From Pisolithus tinctorius (Eukaryota; Basidiomycota; Agaricomycetes; Boletales; Pisolithaceae): 64,000 nucleotides of DNA. Position 1 is the first letter of the stretch, and each line of letters starts with the position of its first letter. Shown piece after piece: positions 21,889-33,255 of the stretch. Made by a program: the position numbers and the translations under genes. The notes under the pieces were generated by a model. The model was not told the origin of the DNA and did no database searches. It was given only the letters and a program-made list of their open reading frames with translations. The DNA lies in contig JANFAH010000012.1 in the NCBI GenBank assembly GCA_024663395.1, positions 1,302,001-1,366,000 on the forward strand, written 5' to 3'.

Positions 21889-24800
21889 CTATGTGGCTAC
21901 TACGCGTTCTCGTGTATCCTGTGCCTTGCGAGGCAACTGGCATATATTCTGCATGCCTTGAAGTTCGAGGTACCTGTCTAGGGCCTCGAGCTTCTTGCAG
22001 TGGGACATTGGTTCCCATGTGGAGTCTCCCAGATTCCACTTAACAAGGAATTCTACCTTGTTTCCAGACCACTGGTGGGCGAGTACTTCGTCCACTATCC
22101 ATTCATCATCATCAGTCATACTGACGTCGTAGAAGGCGTGTGCATCACGTCGTGGAAATAGTAAGTCGTTGTTTGGCTCATACTTGCGCAGAAGCCCAAT
22201 GTGAAACGTTGGGTGTATGCGTCTCGCTCTTAGCTGCTCTGGCAGCTCGAGCATATATGTATCACTCACGCTTTCACAGTGTAGAACCTTCATCGGCCCG
22301 ATGAATCTTGGCATGAGCTTACGAGCTTGTCCTTTGGGCATGGTCAGGTTCTTCATGGAGAGATACACCAGGTCTCCAACTCGAAGGTGAGTTCCTTTTG
22401 CTCATTTCTTGTTGGCATGGTACGTCTGCACCACCCTACTCTCGATTATGGCGTCATGTGCCATTTCTAAATTTTCCAGTGCTTGTCGGACGAACGTCCT
22501 TACTCCTGGGGATGACGTAGTTGTCCCTTTCTTGATGTGTTGCATCATTATGGGCATATGTCCGTAGTTCAGTTCGAATGGGGCAAACCCTGTAGAACTG
22601 TTGATGCTCGAGTTTATTGCAAACTCGACCATTGGCAGCTTCAACACCCAATCCCTCTGGTCCAGACGGACCATCGACCATAGCATCTGCGCTACATTGC
22701 GTATGGCTCGTTTGGACGGGCCGTCCATCTGCGGGTGGAATGCAGTTGACATTAGGAGCTTCTCTCCTAACATTCTGTGCATCTCACGCCAGAACGTCGA
22801 CGTAAATTTTGTGTCTCTGTCTGAGATGATTGTCTCTGGTAGCCTGTGTAAGCGGGCTATTTCTTTTATGAATATCCATGCGAGTTCCGAAGCTCACACC
22901 ATTGTCTTCACCAGTATCAGGTGTATCATGGACGTCAGACAGCATAGGACTACCCACAGGTAGTTGTACCCTTCGCACGGTGGGCATGGTCCCACAAAGT
23001 CCATTGCTATTGACCCCCACAGTCATCTCGGCACAGGTAGGCTGTGCAGTAGTCCTGGAGGCCGCTGATTGTCAGCCTTCGTTGCCTGACAGATGGGGCA
23101 GGTTCTGCAAAACCTGTCCACTTCTCGACTGAGCTTTGGCCACCAGTACCACCTGCAGATATAGTCTGCCATTCTCTGGGATCCAAAATGTCCCAGCGTC
23201 CTGTGCGCCTGGTCTATGACCCATGCAATAATGTCGTCGTTTTTGTACTTTGCGTGAGGAAGGCACAACACTTCCTCTCCACCACGATTTTTTGTGTAAA
23301 GCAGACCGTCTCTTTCCTCAAACTGAGGGTGATGTGACGGTTGCACTAGTATCTTCACGAGCGTAGGCTCGTTCTTGTATCCCTTACAGATGGTGTCCAG
23401 GAATTCTGGCGTGTCTCCGTAGGTTATTGGCGAGGTTCGTGAGGCCTCAGCGGATTCGAATATCAATGGATCCTCTTCCGCAATTGCGAGAGGAGCATCC
23501 TTGTCGTTCCTTTCTGCAGCTGAGGCCATCTCCTGAGCCTCCAGGATGCGGTTTTCCCATTTTTCCTTTAGCCGGTTACTCTTACGAAGAGTCCCTTCCT
23601 GTTCTTCCATCACTGATAGTCTCAGCTCTTGCCATCTGTCCTGAGGGAGATCATCTCCCTCTGGGTCCAGGCGTATGTCAGCATTTGCCCACTCAATGTT
23701 CTCATTGGAGACGTTGTCTCCTCCTTCCTCCTTGTAGTAATGGGATAGGCAATCTGCCACTTGGTTTTCTGAGCCCTCGGTGTATACTATGTTCGTGTCA
23801 AAGCGCGACATATAATCTATCCACCAGACCTGTCGGCTCGACAGTTTTCATTGGGTTTTGAGGTATCCCAGGGCCTCATGATCTGTCACTATCGTGAACT
23901 TAAACCCGAGGAGTTTATCCTCCCATTTTAGTAAAGCTTCAATTATCGCAAGGGTCTCTCGCTCAAAGGTCCTATAGTTTTGTTGGGCATTGCTCAGTTT
24001 TTTTGACATGAAACCTGCTGGTTGGCAGGTCTTCCATTTGGGTCCTTGCCCGTACAGTGCACCCACTCTGTAGAGTGATGTGTCACAGACAAGCCATATT
24101 GGCTCTTCCTTCCTTGGATCTATCAGCCACAGTACTGGGTATTTGCAAGCCAGGTCCTTAATCATCTGGAAGCATCGGTCGTGGATTTCCCTCCACAGGA
24201 ATGGATGTCCATTCCTTTGTATTCCAGTTAGTGGCGTCATGTATGCCGAAATATCTGGCATAAACTGTGCCAGGTATTCTACAAGGCCAACGAACCATTG
24301 AACCTCATTGAGTGACTTAGGTACTCTCCAGTTCCTAATTCGAGACATCTTGTCTCTATCTGCATGCACACCCTTGGTGTCGATTATGTGCCCAAGACAG
24401 TCAAGTTTCTTGGCGTATAAGTCACACTTCTCTCTTTCGAGGAAGAAGTCGGCCCGACATAGTGTTTCAAACACTATCTGGAGGTGCTGTTCGTGCTCCT
24501 CCAGTGTATCGCTGTAGACGAATATATCGTCGAGATAGACGTATACAAAACGTCCTATGTGATCTCTAAAGATCACAGTCATAAGGCGTTGAAACGTCAC
24601 AGGGGCATTACAATCCCCCTGCTGCATGACTTGGCTTATAAAAGTGCTGTAAATCATTGAGGAGGCTGTCTTCCAGACGTCTTCAGGCTCGACGTGTACC
24701 TGTTCGTATGCATTCGACAAGTTGATCTTTGAGCGATACTTTGCTCTCGCAACGTCCATCCTGATCTGGTCCTGATCAGGGAAGGGAGTTACATCCCTTA

Positions 24801-27800
24801 TTGTATTTTCATTTCTTTTATGACAGTCAATGACTGTTCATAGTTTGCCATTCTTCTTTGGTATACACAGCATGGGTGTGGCTTGTGGGACACTTTTTAG
24901 CACCCACCATTCTGTGTCTGTGTACTGATGGATTTTATCTGACAACTGTTGCTTTAGCGCGTCAGCACAACAAGGCAAGTGGTACGAGTACCGCTTATCC
25001 TCGTCAATCAGGGGAATCCTGTGGTTTACCTCCCGTAAAGGAGGTAATTTCGGTTCAACACCTTTGAACCTTCATCTAAACTTTTCGAACCATCGCTCCC
25101 TTAGGCGAGGTATATCTTTGTCCCCCAACGTTCTTTTTTGTATTGGTTTTATTACTGCGAGTGTAGGCTCGCTTTTTGACTCTAACCGCCCTCCCCCCAG
25201 CAAGCCCTCATGAGGCTGTGACAGCCTCGCAGGGTGTGCTAGTCATTTGTTCGAGGAGGAGGTGGCTTTAGGGGGGTGTGAGCGCCCCTCTCTGGCAACC
25301 TCAGGCTCTGTGAGCATGAGGACCTTTTTGCCTGCAATCGTCATCGACTTTTCAGTGAAGTCGAGCACTACTTTGTGCTGCCTAAGGATCAGGATTCCTA
25401 GAATACAGTCATAGTGATCGATATTAGCCACATCGAAATAACAGTCGGTCTGTTGGTGGCCCATCTTTATCATGGAGAGTCCTCCATGTGTAATTTTCGA
25501 TCAGCTACCTATGCAGCCCAATTGCAGCGTAAGCTGCTGATCGAGCGGAAACACTTTCATCTTCGTGACCTTGGCGAAAGCTGGGCTCACAAAGTTTCCA
25601 GTGCTTCCAGTGTCGATCATCGTGTAGGCTTTACAGCCGTTTATGATGGTATCTACTGTTATGCACATGCGCAATTCTGGTGTAATTTGCGGGCGGGTTC
25701 CCGCTTCCTGCTTAGTATGCATTGCATACCAAAAAGCATGCATCAGCAGCTTTGCTATCGGTTGCAAATCCATTGCAGCCATATGTGGGTTATTGCAGAT
25801 GCGGTGTTCCTCGATGATTATATCTCCGTGTGGTGTTCCCACCACCATATCATCGGGGTATATCCTGACTTCGTTGTTATTTGGGTTAGGCCGACTTATG
25901 CGATGCTCAGTTGTGCAGAGCTGATCATATAGCTCCCCAGGAATATCATTCCTGGTCAGTGCAGTTGTGCGCAAGAGTTGGATATCACACAACGCTTGTA
26001 TCTGCTGTGCTTCGAGGGACCTGACACGATTAGCCATCATATGTATTGCACACTGAATGCAATCGATGTTCATACCGTGCCCCTCCATTTGGGCGCGGTC
26101 ACAATCTTCCCAGCCTCTATTGTACTCGTGGAATGCGAGTTGCACAGGGAACTGCAGTGTGATGGTGAGCAAGGTATTCTCCTCAGCTACGGCCTCGTCA
26201 ATGTGTTCCCTGCGTTGTTGGCATTTGGGGCAATGCTCGGAGTGAGTAGCTCCATAAACCGGTGACCAAGTCCAGGTCCCACCTGTGATTTCAGGTCGTT
26301 CTGCTTGACAAGGGTCTAGATCCATCTCATCTTCATTTATTCTGAGTGATGCACTTCTTACTATATCGTCCTCTTCTCAGGAGGAGGTCAGGTGCTCTAC
26401 CGTCCCATCTCTATTTATCCACACCATTCCCCATGGTGTTTCGATGACCACTGCGTCTGGATATATTCGGACATTAGGGGTCATTATGCTCTGCAACTGT
26501 AGATCGATCATAGCATTCCCCAAGGGCTCATCCAATGTTAATTGGGGTTGAGCCACATGACGCATGTCTTCGTGTGCTATCGATATCTCTCGAAGGGCAT
26601 CCCTTTGATGTCCTTCCATACACCGGAGGCAATATGCTAGTAGGTGAAGGGCCATCCTAGTGCGCCATGCACTGATATTTGGTGTCTCCATCAGGAGCAC
26701 GCCTTCCATTCTCCCTACCCCTTTTGTATTCCCTGTCATGCATGATTCTCATTATTTGCGAGAACCCTGACCAGAGACAGGATTACCATTTAGTAGCCCT
26801 TCAGCTACATGATCCACTCGGTGGCTACACTCGTCACATGCGAACTCGTGTACAGCTCTGTATAGGTCCAACCAATCCCATCGCTCAGTATCTTGTACTG
26901 TGTTGGGAATAGATCTGGTTGATCCATTTTCAGTTCGTGGGGCATCATTACCTGGACTGTCTTCTCGTATCAGAGGGTCATCCTCTTGCATTGAGGCATC
27001 ATCCTTGGAGGGCATCTGCCCTTCCTGAACTTCTGCATGTATTGACACGCAATAGACCACCTCTTCCTCAAGAGGTTCGTCTTCAGGATTCATTGCGCCA
27101 AAATACGCTACTGGCTCATCTTCCTCATCTACCTCCGAGTATGTCTCGAGGGTATCGATAAATTCGTCGGGTTCTACCGACTCTGTATTTTCAGGGGCAA
27201 CCTCTGTAGTTCCCTCATATGCCTGTACCTCCTCATCGTCATCAGGGTTGTCCAGCACTTCCTCTACTTTGTCCTCTATGCATGCATGTTTGTGCTCTGC
27301 GTCCTCTCGGACGTCAACTGCATATAGCCGCAGCTTTGCCTTTATCCTTGCGAGGAAGGGGACAACTCGGTGCCATGTGGCCTTCTCTGTTGCAATTGTA
27401 GCAGGTGATACCTGTTAGAAACTTCTGGGGTTGCTTCCCCCTGTCATATGAGCGATTCTGCTCTTTCTGACAAGATTGATGGTCCAAGCCATCCCTCTTT
27501 ATGAATTTATTCCCCTTTGAGGGGGGATTCGTCTTTCGTCGATAAAGGGTGTCCCCTTTCTTTATGTACTTAAAGTTCTCAGTTGTTGGAGAGTTATGAT
27601 TGCCCTTCCTCCCATGTGAGTGTGAACCACTTCGTCCTTGGAAGGATTTCCCTCCAGGGCTGGTGTGGCTCGATCTCATATGCATATTTATCGCTTTTTG
27701 CGCTGTTTCCATGCGGCGCACTTCTTCGAGGATCTGCCTCGATCGTTGAGTGTTCAGCAGAAATTCCACGAGCTTCAAATATACTCTTGATTATCGTATG

Positions 27801-29649
27801 CAGTAATCCGTGCAAGAACTTCCTCCGGAATGAATAATCATCTGGAGGTTGCACCATTCGGTGTGCGCGACGTTTTAGGTCGTTGTAGAATGCGAGAGCC
27901 CCTTTCTCAGTATTCATATCTTGTGCGGTCGAATTGATCAGCCACATTCTGTGCGGATGCTTCGTGGACTGAATCAGTTTGAAGAGTCCACAGATCAGGT
28001 CCTCGAAGGACCAGTCCCTAATCTGCCTGTTAGGGGATTCGACCTCCTGGTCATACCATTGGGAGGCCAGCCCCTCCAAGTATGCATAGGTGTACAGGAC
28101 CCTGTCCTGTGTCACAGTCTGGGCCTGTCACTTTGAACAGTACAGAAGTACTTGAGCAGTTGTCCTAGCCAGTTGTCAAACTCCTCGAGGTCATCCTGGC
28201 CTTTATATTTCCCTGGCTTTGGGACACCCATGGCTTTAACCTCTGGTCCCAATTGTCCTGTGGGCTGGCCCACTTGTTCCCAGATACGCTGAGCATACCT
28301 GTGTTGCATGTAGTCAATATACCTTGTATTTCCCAGGGGTGAATCCCCTTAAATAATTAGGTCGATTTCTCTGACCTCCTATGGGGCCTCCCCCAGTGAC
28401 CTCCATGACCATAATGATTGTCGTCATCTTTGTCATCAGAGGGGAGATCCCCTCCAGGGAAGCCTGGATCTCCTCCGGGGAAGCCACCTCCCGGTGGGCC
28501 TCCCCTATGATTCCTTCCTTCGGGGGGACTGTCCCTTGGCGGTCCATTCCCACATCCCAGATAGGGACATCTGTGCTCTTCACTCCTTCATGGGGGGTTC
28601 CAATCCTCCCCATCACTATCTCTGTCACCGTCAGGGGGTCCTCCATCATCCGGAGGTCCACCTCCGACTGCGTTCCTTGCTGCAATAGCACGGTCTCGTG
28701 CCATCTGATGGAGGATGGCTGTTCCTCTTCTAGTTCCATACATATGGCGAATGATGTCTGAGTCTTGCCTGGACAGATATGCCAGTCGATTTGGCATACT
28801 AGGAGCGAGGCTGCTCCTGTTGCCTCTACTTCCGACCGGGGCACTAATGCTTCGCCCTGTTGGTAGCCTTCCTGGGGTTAAATACCCCTGTGTTGAACAG
28901 TGTTCTCGTTCGTTTGTATGGATTTCTCTTCGAGGCAGGTCTGTCCTGCAGGGCAGGGGTGGTTACCTCTTCCCTCTTTGTTGCTGTCCTAGTGTCTGGG
29001 CTGCTAGCCCTACTAGTTTGTTCCTCGAGGTTCTCAATTGCGAGCGCTTCGTCTGATATGCTCTATCATATTGGCATGATGCTTGCCTGGGTCTATCCCA
29101 TGGTTATGGAAGCTTTCGGGTCCATACCCATAGTCTCTCCATTGCTGCTGGATATTTTCCAGAAATTCGTTCATAGCCTGCTAAGGCTACCCGAGGATCG
29201 AGAGGAACTTCCTCGTTGAGTTCTCTCATTGAAGGCATCTCGCCTTCAATGTACACTCGACTTAAGGGGTTCTCGATATCCTGAGGATTGTTCAGGTTTT
29301 GCATCACCCATGAGTTCTCTAATTCAGATGGTTGAGGAGTCAATGGACTCATCACTTCGACAAATACCTCTGCTGGGCTTGCTTCCCTCATACCTCTCTT
29401 GGTACTTTCTTCCATTGTTACTGACGCTTGGAACTCTCTGGGCATGGGCGCTTCGTTTTCGGGCCGCATAGCGCCCTGCACTATGATCCTTGAGGTTGGA
29501 TCCTCTTTTTGTTTCTTTTTCTTATCCTTTCGGACCTCGGGAGGTCCTTTTTCCTTCTGATGATTATTTTCGTCTGGAGGGGGTTCACCCCCTCCATCGG
29601 GCGGTTTAGTCGCCATTGCTCTTGCATAAGAGCGGGTTGTGTGCGTCAT
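21889..29649 (-). pseudogene. gypsy gag-pol with chromodomain
   Basis: Starts at ATG 29649 (MTHTTRSYAR). Gag: an acidic N-terminus, capsid region about 28310-27780 (LEGLASQWYDQEV), zinc knuckle CYNCNREGHMAPSC at 27403-27362. Protease motif DTGS at 25614-25603. RT: the usual DLSDAY is read as NLSNAY at 24723, so the motif-A aspartate is lost; YLDD at 24537-24526 is intact; TGA at 24840-24838 replaces Arg in GKLRTVID. RNase H about 24050-23740 (TDHEALGYL, NQVADCLSHY). Integrase zinc domain about 23220-23100, core about 23030-22600, with the catalytic Glu of DGQSER replaced by Lys at 22711-22713. Chromodomain about 22116-21955 (WIVDEVLAHQW, FLVKW, STWEP), which would target methylated histone H3. 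Several TGA stops break the frame; the element cannot act alone. Confidence 0.93.
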
Positions 29650-29680
29650 TGTGAATACTTGTTAACGCACTTCAAAAAAT

Positions 29681-29877
29681 TGTAAGGTTGTAGTGGAATT
29701 GCCTCAAGCTCACATGTGCGAAGTGTACCGTATGGTATTTGCACAGTAAGACATAGAGACAAAAAAGATTTCTTCTAAAATTTTCGAGGCAATACTTATA
29801 TATGAGGAGGCATGTGATACCGAGGTATCACATGCCCATACTAAGTAGCTACTATGTTCGGGGTATAACCCCTAACA
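29681..29877 (-). mobile_element. gypsy 5' LTR
   Basis: Runs from minus-strand TGTTAGGGG (29877) to CCTTACA (29681). It contains a TATA box (TATATAAG, about 29797-29804). The untranslated leader 29650-29680 has no obvious tRNA-complementary primer site, so self-priming is possible, as in some chromoviruses. Confidence 0.93.
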
Positions 29878-29882
29878 ATCTG

Positions 29883-32603
29883 GTGGTTAAGTTAATCAAG
29901 ACAAAGGACAAAGTCTTTGGACTAACCAAGGGATATTTTGCTAGAGCTGAAGTGGAGACCAGACATTGCCCTAACTATCTTCAAAGTGATGGTGGTGGGG
30001 AATATAGCTTGAAGGAATTTGAAGCCTATCTGAAGTCAAAAGGCATACATCATGAGAAGATGAATGCCTACACACCACAGGAAAATGGAATAGCAGAACA
30101 AATGAACCAAACACTCATTGAGTCCATGTGAGCTATGCTCAGTGATGCCAGTCTACCCAACAAATATTGGGGGGACACCATACTACATGCAGTGCACATA
30201 ATAAATAAATAGACTACTGACTAAAGCACTTGAGCAAAGCATTACCCCCTATGAGGTGTACACTGGGAACAAGCCATCAGTTGCCCATCTTCAAATTTTT
30301 GGATGCACAGTGCATGTCCACATTCTGGAGGAGAAGTGTCAAAAGCTAGAGGTTAAGTCCCTTGAGTGTGCACTCTTGGGATACTTGGAGAATAAAAAGG
30401 TGTACCTGTGCATACATCGATCCACCAGGCAAATTGTCAAAATGTGTGATGCCATCTTTGATGAAGGGGACAGTGCAGACATGTCTTGAGTCCAGATAGA
30501 CATGGTAACTAGGGAAACAAGGCATGTAATGCCTGCAGCTCATGCACAAGGGATGCGAAGGGAGATTGCCTTACCAGAGAGCAAAATGACCTCAGATGAA
30601 CCTGGGAATGAGTCAGATGGTGGAGATGGTGAAGGACACACCTGGGGCAGTCAAGATGATGAGACAGAAATTGATGATGACTCGCAGAGTGCTGATGATC
30701 ATGGCTGCTCAATGCTTGAGCCTAAAACTCATATTAAAACAGAGAAAAATGTTAGTGGGTTGAACCATGAGCAGAACAATGAAGTATGAACCTCAGAACA
30801 TCGATGCCAAGCACCATCTGTGGCCATTCATTGCTCTGGTTTGATGCCTGGGCCTCCCAGTCCTTATCCAATCCCTATCCCCCCTCTGGCACTTCAAAGG
30901 TCATCCTGAGCCAGAAAAACACCTATTCAAGATGATGATCAACACTATTTCATCAATGCAAATCAAAAACATAGCTTACTGTCTGTGGAGGTTGCAGAGA
31001 CAGAGGGTGAGGGTGCTGAGACAGAGGTGAGTGCATGGGAAGGTGTGGCAATGGTGAGGCAGAGTGGTGATGACCCAGAAAGGGAAGAAGTTACTGCATA
31101 CCAAACAAGCACAACCTGTGACAATGAGCCTATGACATTTGCAGAGGCAATGCATTGCACTGATGCTGACTGCTGGTATGCAGTGATGGCCAATGAATTA
31201 GTGACATTTTGCACTATAGGATTGTATGAGGAGGTACCACACCCACCTGACAGGAAAATTATAGATTTGAAGTGGGTCTACAAGATAAAGCAAGGCCCTA
31301 CAGGTGACATTGATAAGTACAAAGCCTGACTGGTTGCAAAGGGATTCATGCAAGTCCATGGAATTGATTATATGGAGATGTTCATGCCCATAGCTAAGTT
31401 TTCTACCATCACAACTCTACTCACTCTTGCTGCTAAGTATGATCTGGAGATCCACCAGTTGGATGTAAAGTCCACCTTTCTAAATGGAAAACTTGAGGAG
31501 GAAATATACCTCTGTCCTCCCCCTGGCTTCTGAGACTCGAGCAACATTGTTTGGCACCTCTATTGTGCACTCTATGGGCTAAAACAGGCTCTGAAAACTT
31601 GGTACAATTGACTACAAGAAGTTTTTGAATCCCTCAGGTTCATGTGCAGTGACACTGACCACAGTCTTTTCTACAAAGATAAAAATGGCATTTTAATTAT
31701 AGTTGCTGTCTACATCAATGACAAACTGATCCTCTCGAAGAGCTGCAAGGCCATTGACCGCCTCAAAGTCCAATTATCAGCCAAGTATGACCTCTCCAAC
31801 TTAGGTGAGGCTCGGTGGATGCTTGGTATGGAGATTATACAAGATTGCGACAAGGGAACCATGCAATTATCTCAGTGTCACTATATAGAGCTCATATGGG
31901 CATGCAGGATGGCCATGCAGTGTCCATGCCCATCAAGCAGAACTTAAAATTAGAAAAACTTGATGCTCCTGCCTATGACTTACATGCATATCAAAGTGCT
32001 CTTGGAGCATTGATGTATGCTATGCTGGCTACCTGGCCAGGCAACCAACACTGGACTGTGCTCAAATGAGTTTACAGATACCTTCAAAAAACTGTTGACA
32101 CACATTTACAGTACACAAGAAACTCTGTGAGCTCTCTTGTAGGCTATGCTGATGCTGACTGGGCTGCAGATGTAAATGACTGCTGTTCTGTAACTGGCTA
32201 CATCTTTACTCTGTCTGGTGGAGCAGTTAGCTGGTCATCGAAGAAACAGACCTCTGTTGCTTTGTCTAGCATGGAAGCCAAGTACATGGCAGTCTTGGCA
32301 GCTGCAAAAGAGATACTTTGGCTATGAATGCTACTATGTGAACTAGATATGGATACAACCACACAGCCCACTCCCCTCCTAGTTGACAATCAGTCTGCAA
32401 TAGCCCTGATGAGCAATGCAATGTTCCATGACCACATGAAGCACATAGCTATTCATCATCATTTTATCCATGAGAAGGTTGAAGATGGAGAAGTGGATGT
32501 CAAGTACATTTCTACAAATGAGCAGATCACCAATGTTCTCACCAAGGGACTGTCATGTGAGAAGCATGAATGCTTTTATCTTGGTATGGGAATTATTTTC
32601 TAA
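29883..32603 (+). pseudogene. copia integrase (rest), reverse transcriptase and RNase H
   Basis: The frame continues from the part at 16850-18600. Integrase: SDGGGEYSLKEFEAYL and YTPQENGIAEQMN (about 29980-30105). Then a variable linker. RT: WVYKIKQGPTGDIDKYKA, TGA at 31327, then LVAKGFMQVHGIDYMEMFMP; the usual YVDD is YIND, with AAT at 31717-31719. RNase H: GYADADWA (about 32139), SSKKQTSVALSSMEAKY (about 32238), VDNQSAI. Stops at 31327, 31609, 32067 and 32325 are all TGA at positions that are Arg in the family (KARLVAKG, WYNRLQE, LKRVYRYL, WLRM). The polypurine tract GAGGGGGTG lies before 32627. Not functional. Confidence 0.92.
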
Positions 32604-32626
32604 AGGCTTGCTACACTGAGGGGGTG

Positions 32627-32894
32627 TGTTGGAACATGTGTCCCCTATGTCTATTTGTTTACAGCATACAAGCTTATGTAATAATTCTTCGCACTTAGGC
32701 AGTTAGTTTTTCCTCGTGCACCTCAGTCTTCTTACCACAGAAGCCTGAGGTATGTTTACTATATTAACCCTACAGCTACCTTACTGACATACTACCATAG
32801 ACCTTCTTTATAGGTTAGCTTGTTAATATTTAGTCTTCTTACCACAGAAGCCTGAGACCTTCTTTATAGTCTTAATTTCAGCCTCCTCTTAAGA
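32627..32894 (+). mobile_element. copia 3' LTR
   Basis: 268 bp from TGTTGGAACATG to CTTAAGA. It preserves the empty site GGTTAGCTTGTTAATA that is occupied by an insert in the 5' LTR. Target duplication CTTTG follows at 32895-32899. Confidence 0.9.
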
Positions 32895-32899
32895 CTTTG

Positions 32900-33255
32900 T
32901 CCAGTATCTTACTTACTATGGATTGCTATGGAACTTTCATGCTTAGATATCACTGGACAAAACTGGCCAGACTGTATTCTCCTTGGGGTGTTGTCCAGTA
33001 CTCCCCATCTCAATGTTTACTTTGCAAACATGTGATCACTCCACAACTAGAAACAGTTCACAGCAGGTATGATAGGAACAGGAGCATTGGTATCAATTGC
33101 ATACTATGTGTAATGACAGGTATGACAGGAATAGGTATTATGAAATCAATCAAGGACTGCCTGAATGTGCTGGTACCTCTCTCCATTCAAATCAACCTCT
33201 TGCAGTGCAGCCCTGATGCAAGGAGTCAGTGTGAGCACATTGGCTGCCCCAGTAC
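32900..33255. other. CpG-poor flank right of the copia insertion
   Basis: This is the continuation of the sequence left of 16238. It contains a short inverted similarity (GTCCAGTATCTTAC / GTCCAGTACTCC) but no gene I can support. Confidence 0.35.

Larger units (their letters stand above)
18601..29882 (-). mobile_element. Ty3/gypsy chromovirus, complete, inserted in copia
   Basis: An 11.3-kb element on the minus strand, with 197-bp LTRs at 29681-29877 (5') and 18606-18802 (3') and a perfect 5-bp target duplication ATCTG (18601-18605, 29878-29882). The host copia integrase frame resumes directly after it (VVKLIKTKDKVFGL). The LTRs differ at 9 of 197 positions by my count, eight of them transitions, several at former CpG. 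The order is gag, zinc knuckle, protease, RT, RNase H, integrase, chromodomain, then an extra ORF of about 850 codons before the 3' LTR. It retains more CpG than its surroundings, so it is relatively young, but RT and integrase are mutated. Confidence 0.95.
16238..32899 (+). mobile_element. Ty1/copia retrotransposon with nested gypsy element
   Basis: LTRs at 16243-16777 and 32627-32894 frame one plus-strand gag-pol pseudogene. The 5-bp target duplication CTTTG is at 16238-16242 and 32895-32899. The 5' LTR is 535 bp and the 3' LTR 268 bp; removing the 262-bp insert and its 5-bp duplication from the 5' LTR gives exactly 268 bp. The coding region is broken in the integrase at 18605 by a complete gypsy element. 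Without nested insertions the element would be about 5.1 kb, a normal size. Many TGA stops and a changed catalytic residue make it inactive. Confidence 0.92.

Noticed and set aside
22601..27837. Many plus-strand frames through the gypsy element
   Set aside because: They are shadows of the minus-strand gag-pol, whose motifs are clear.
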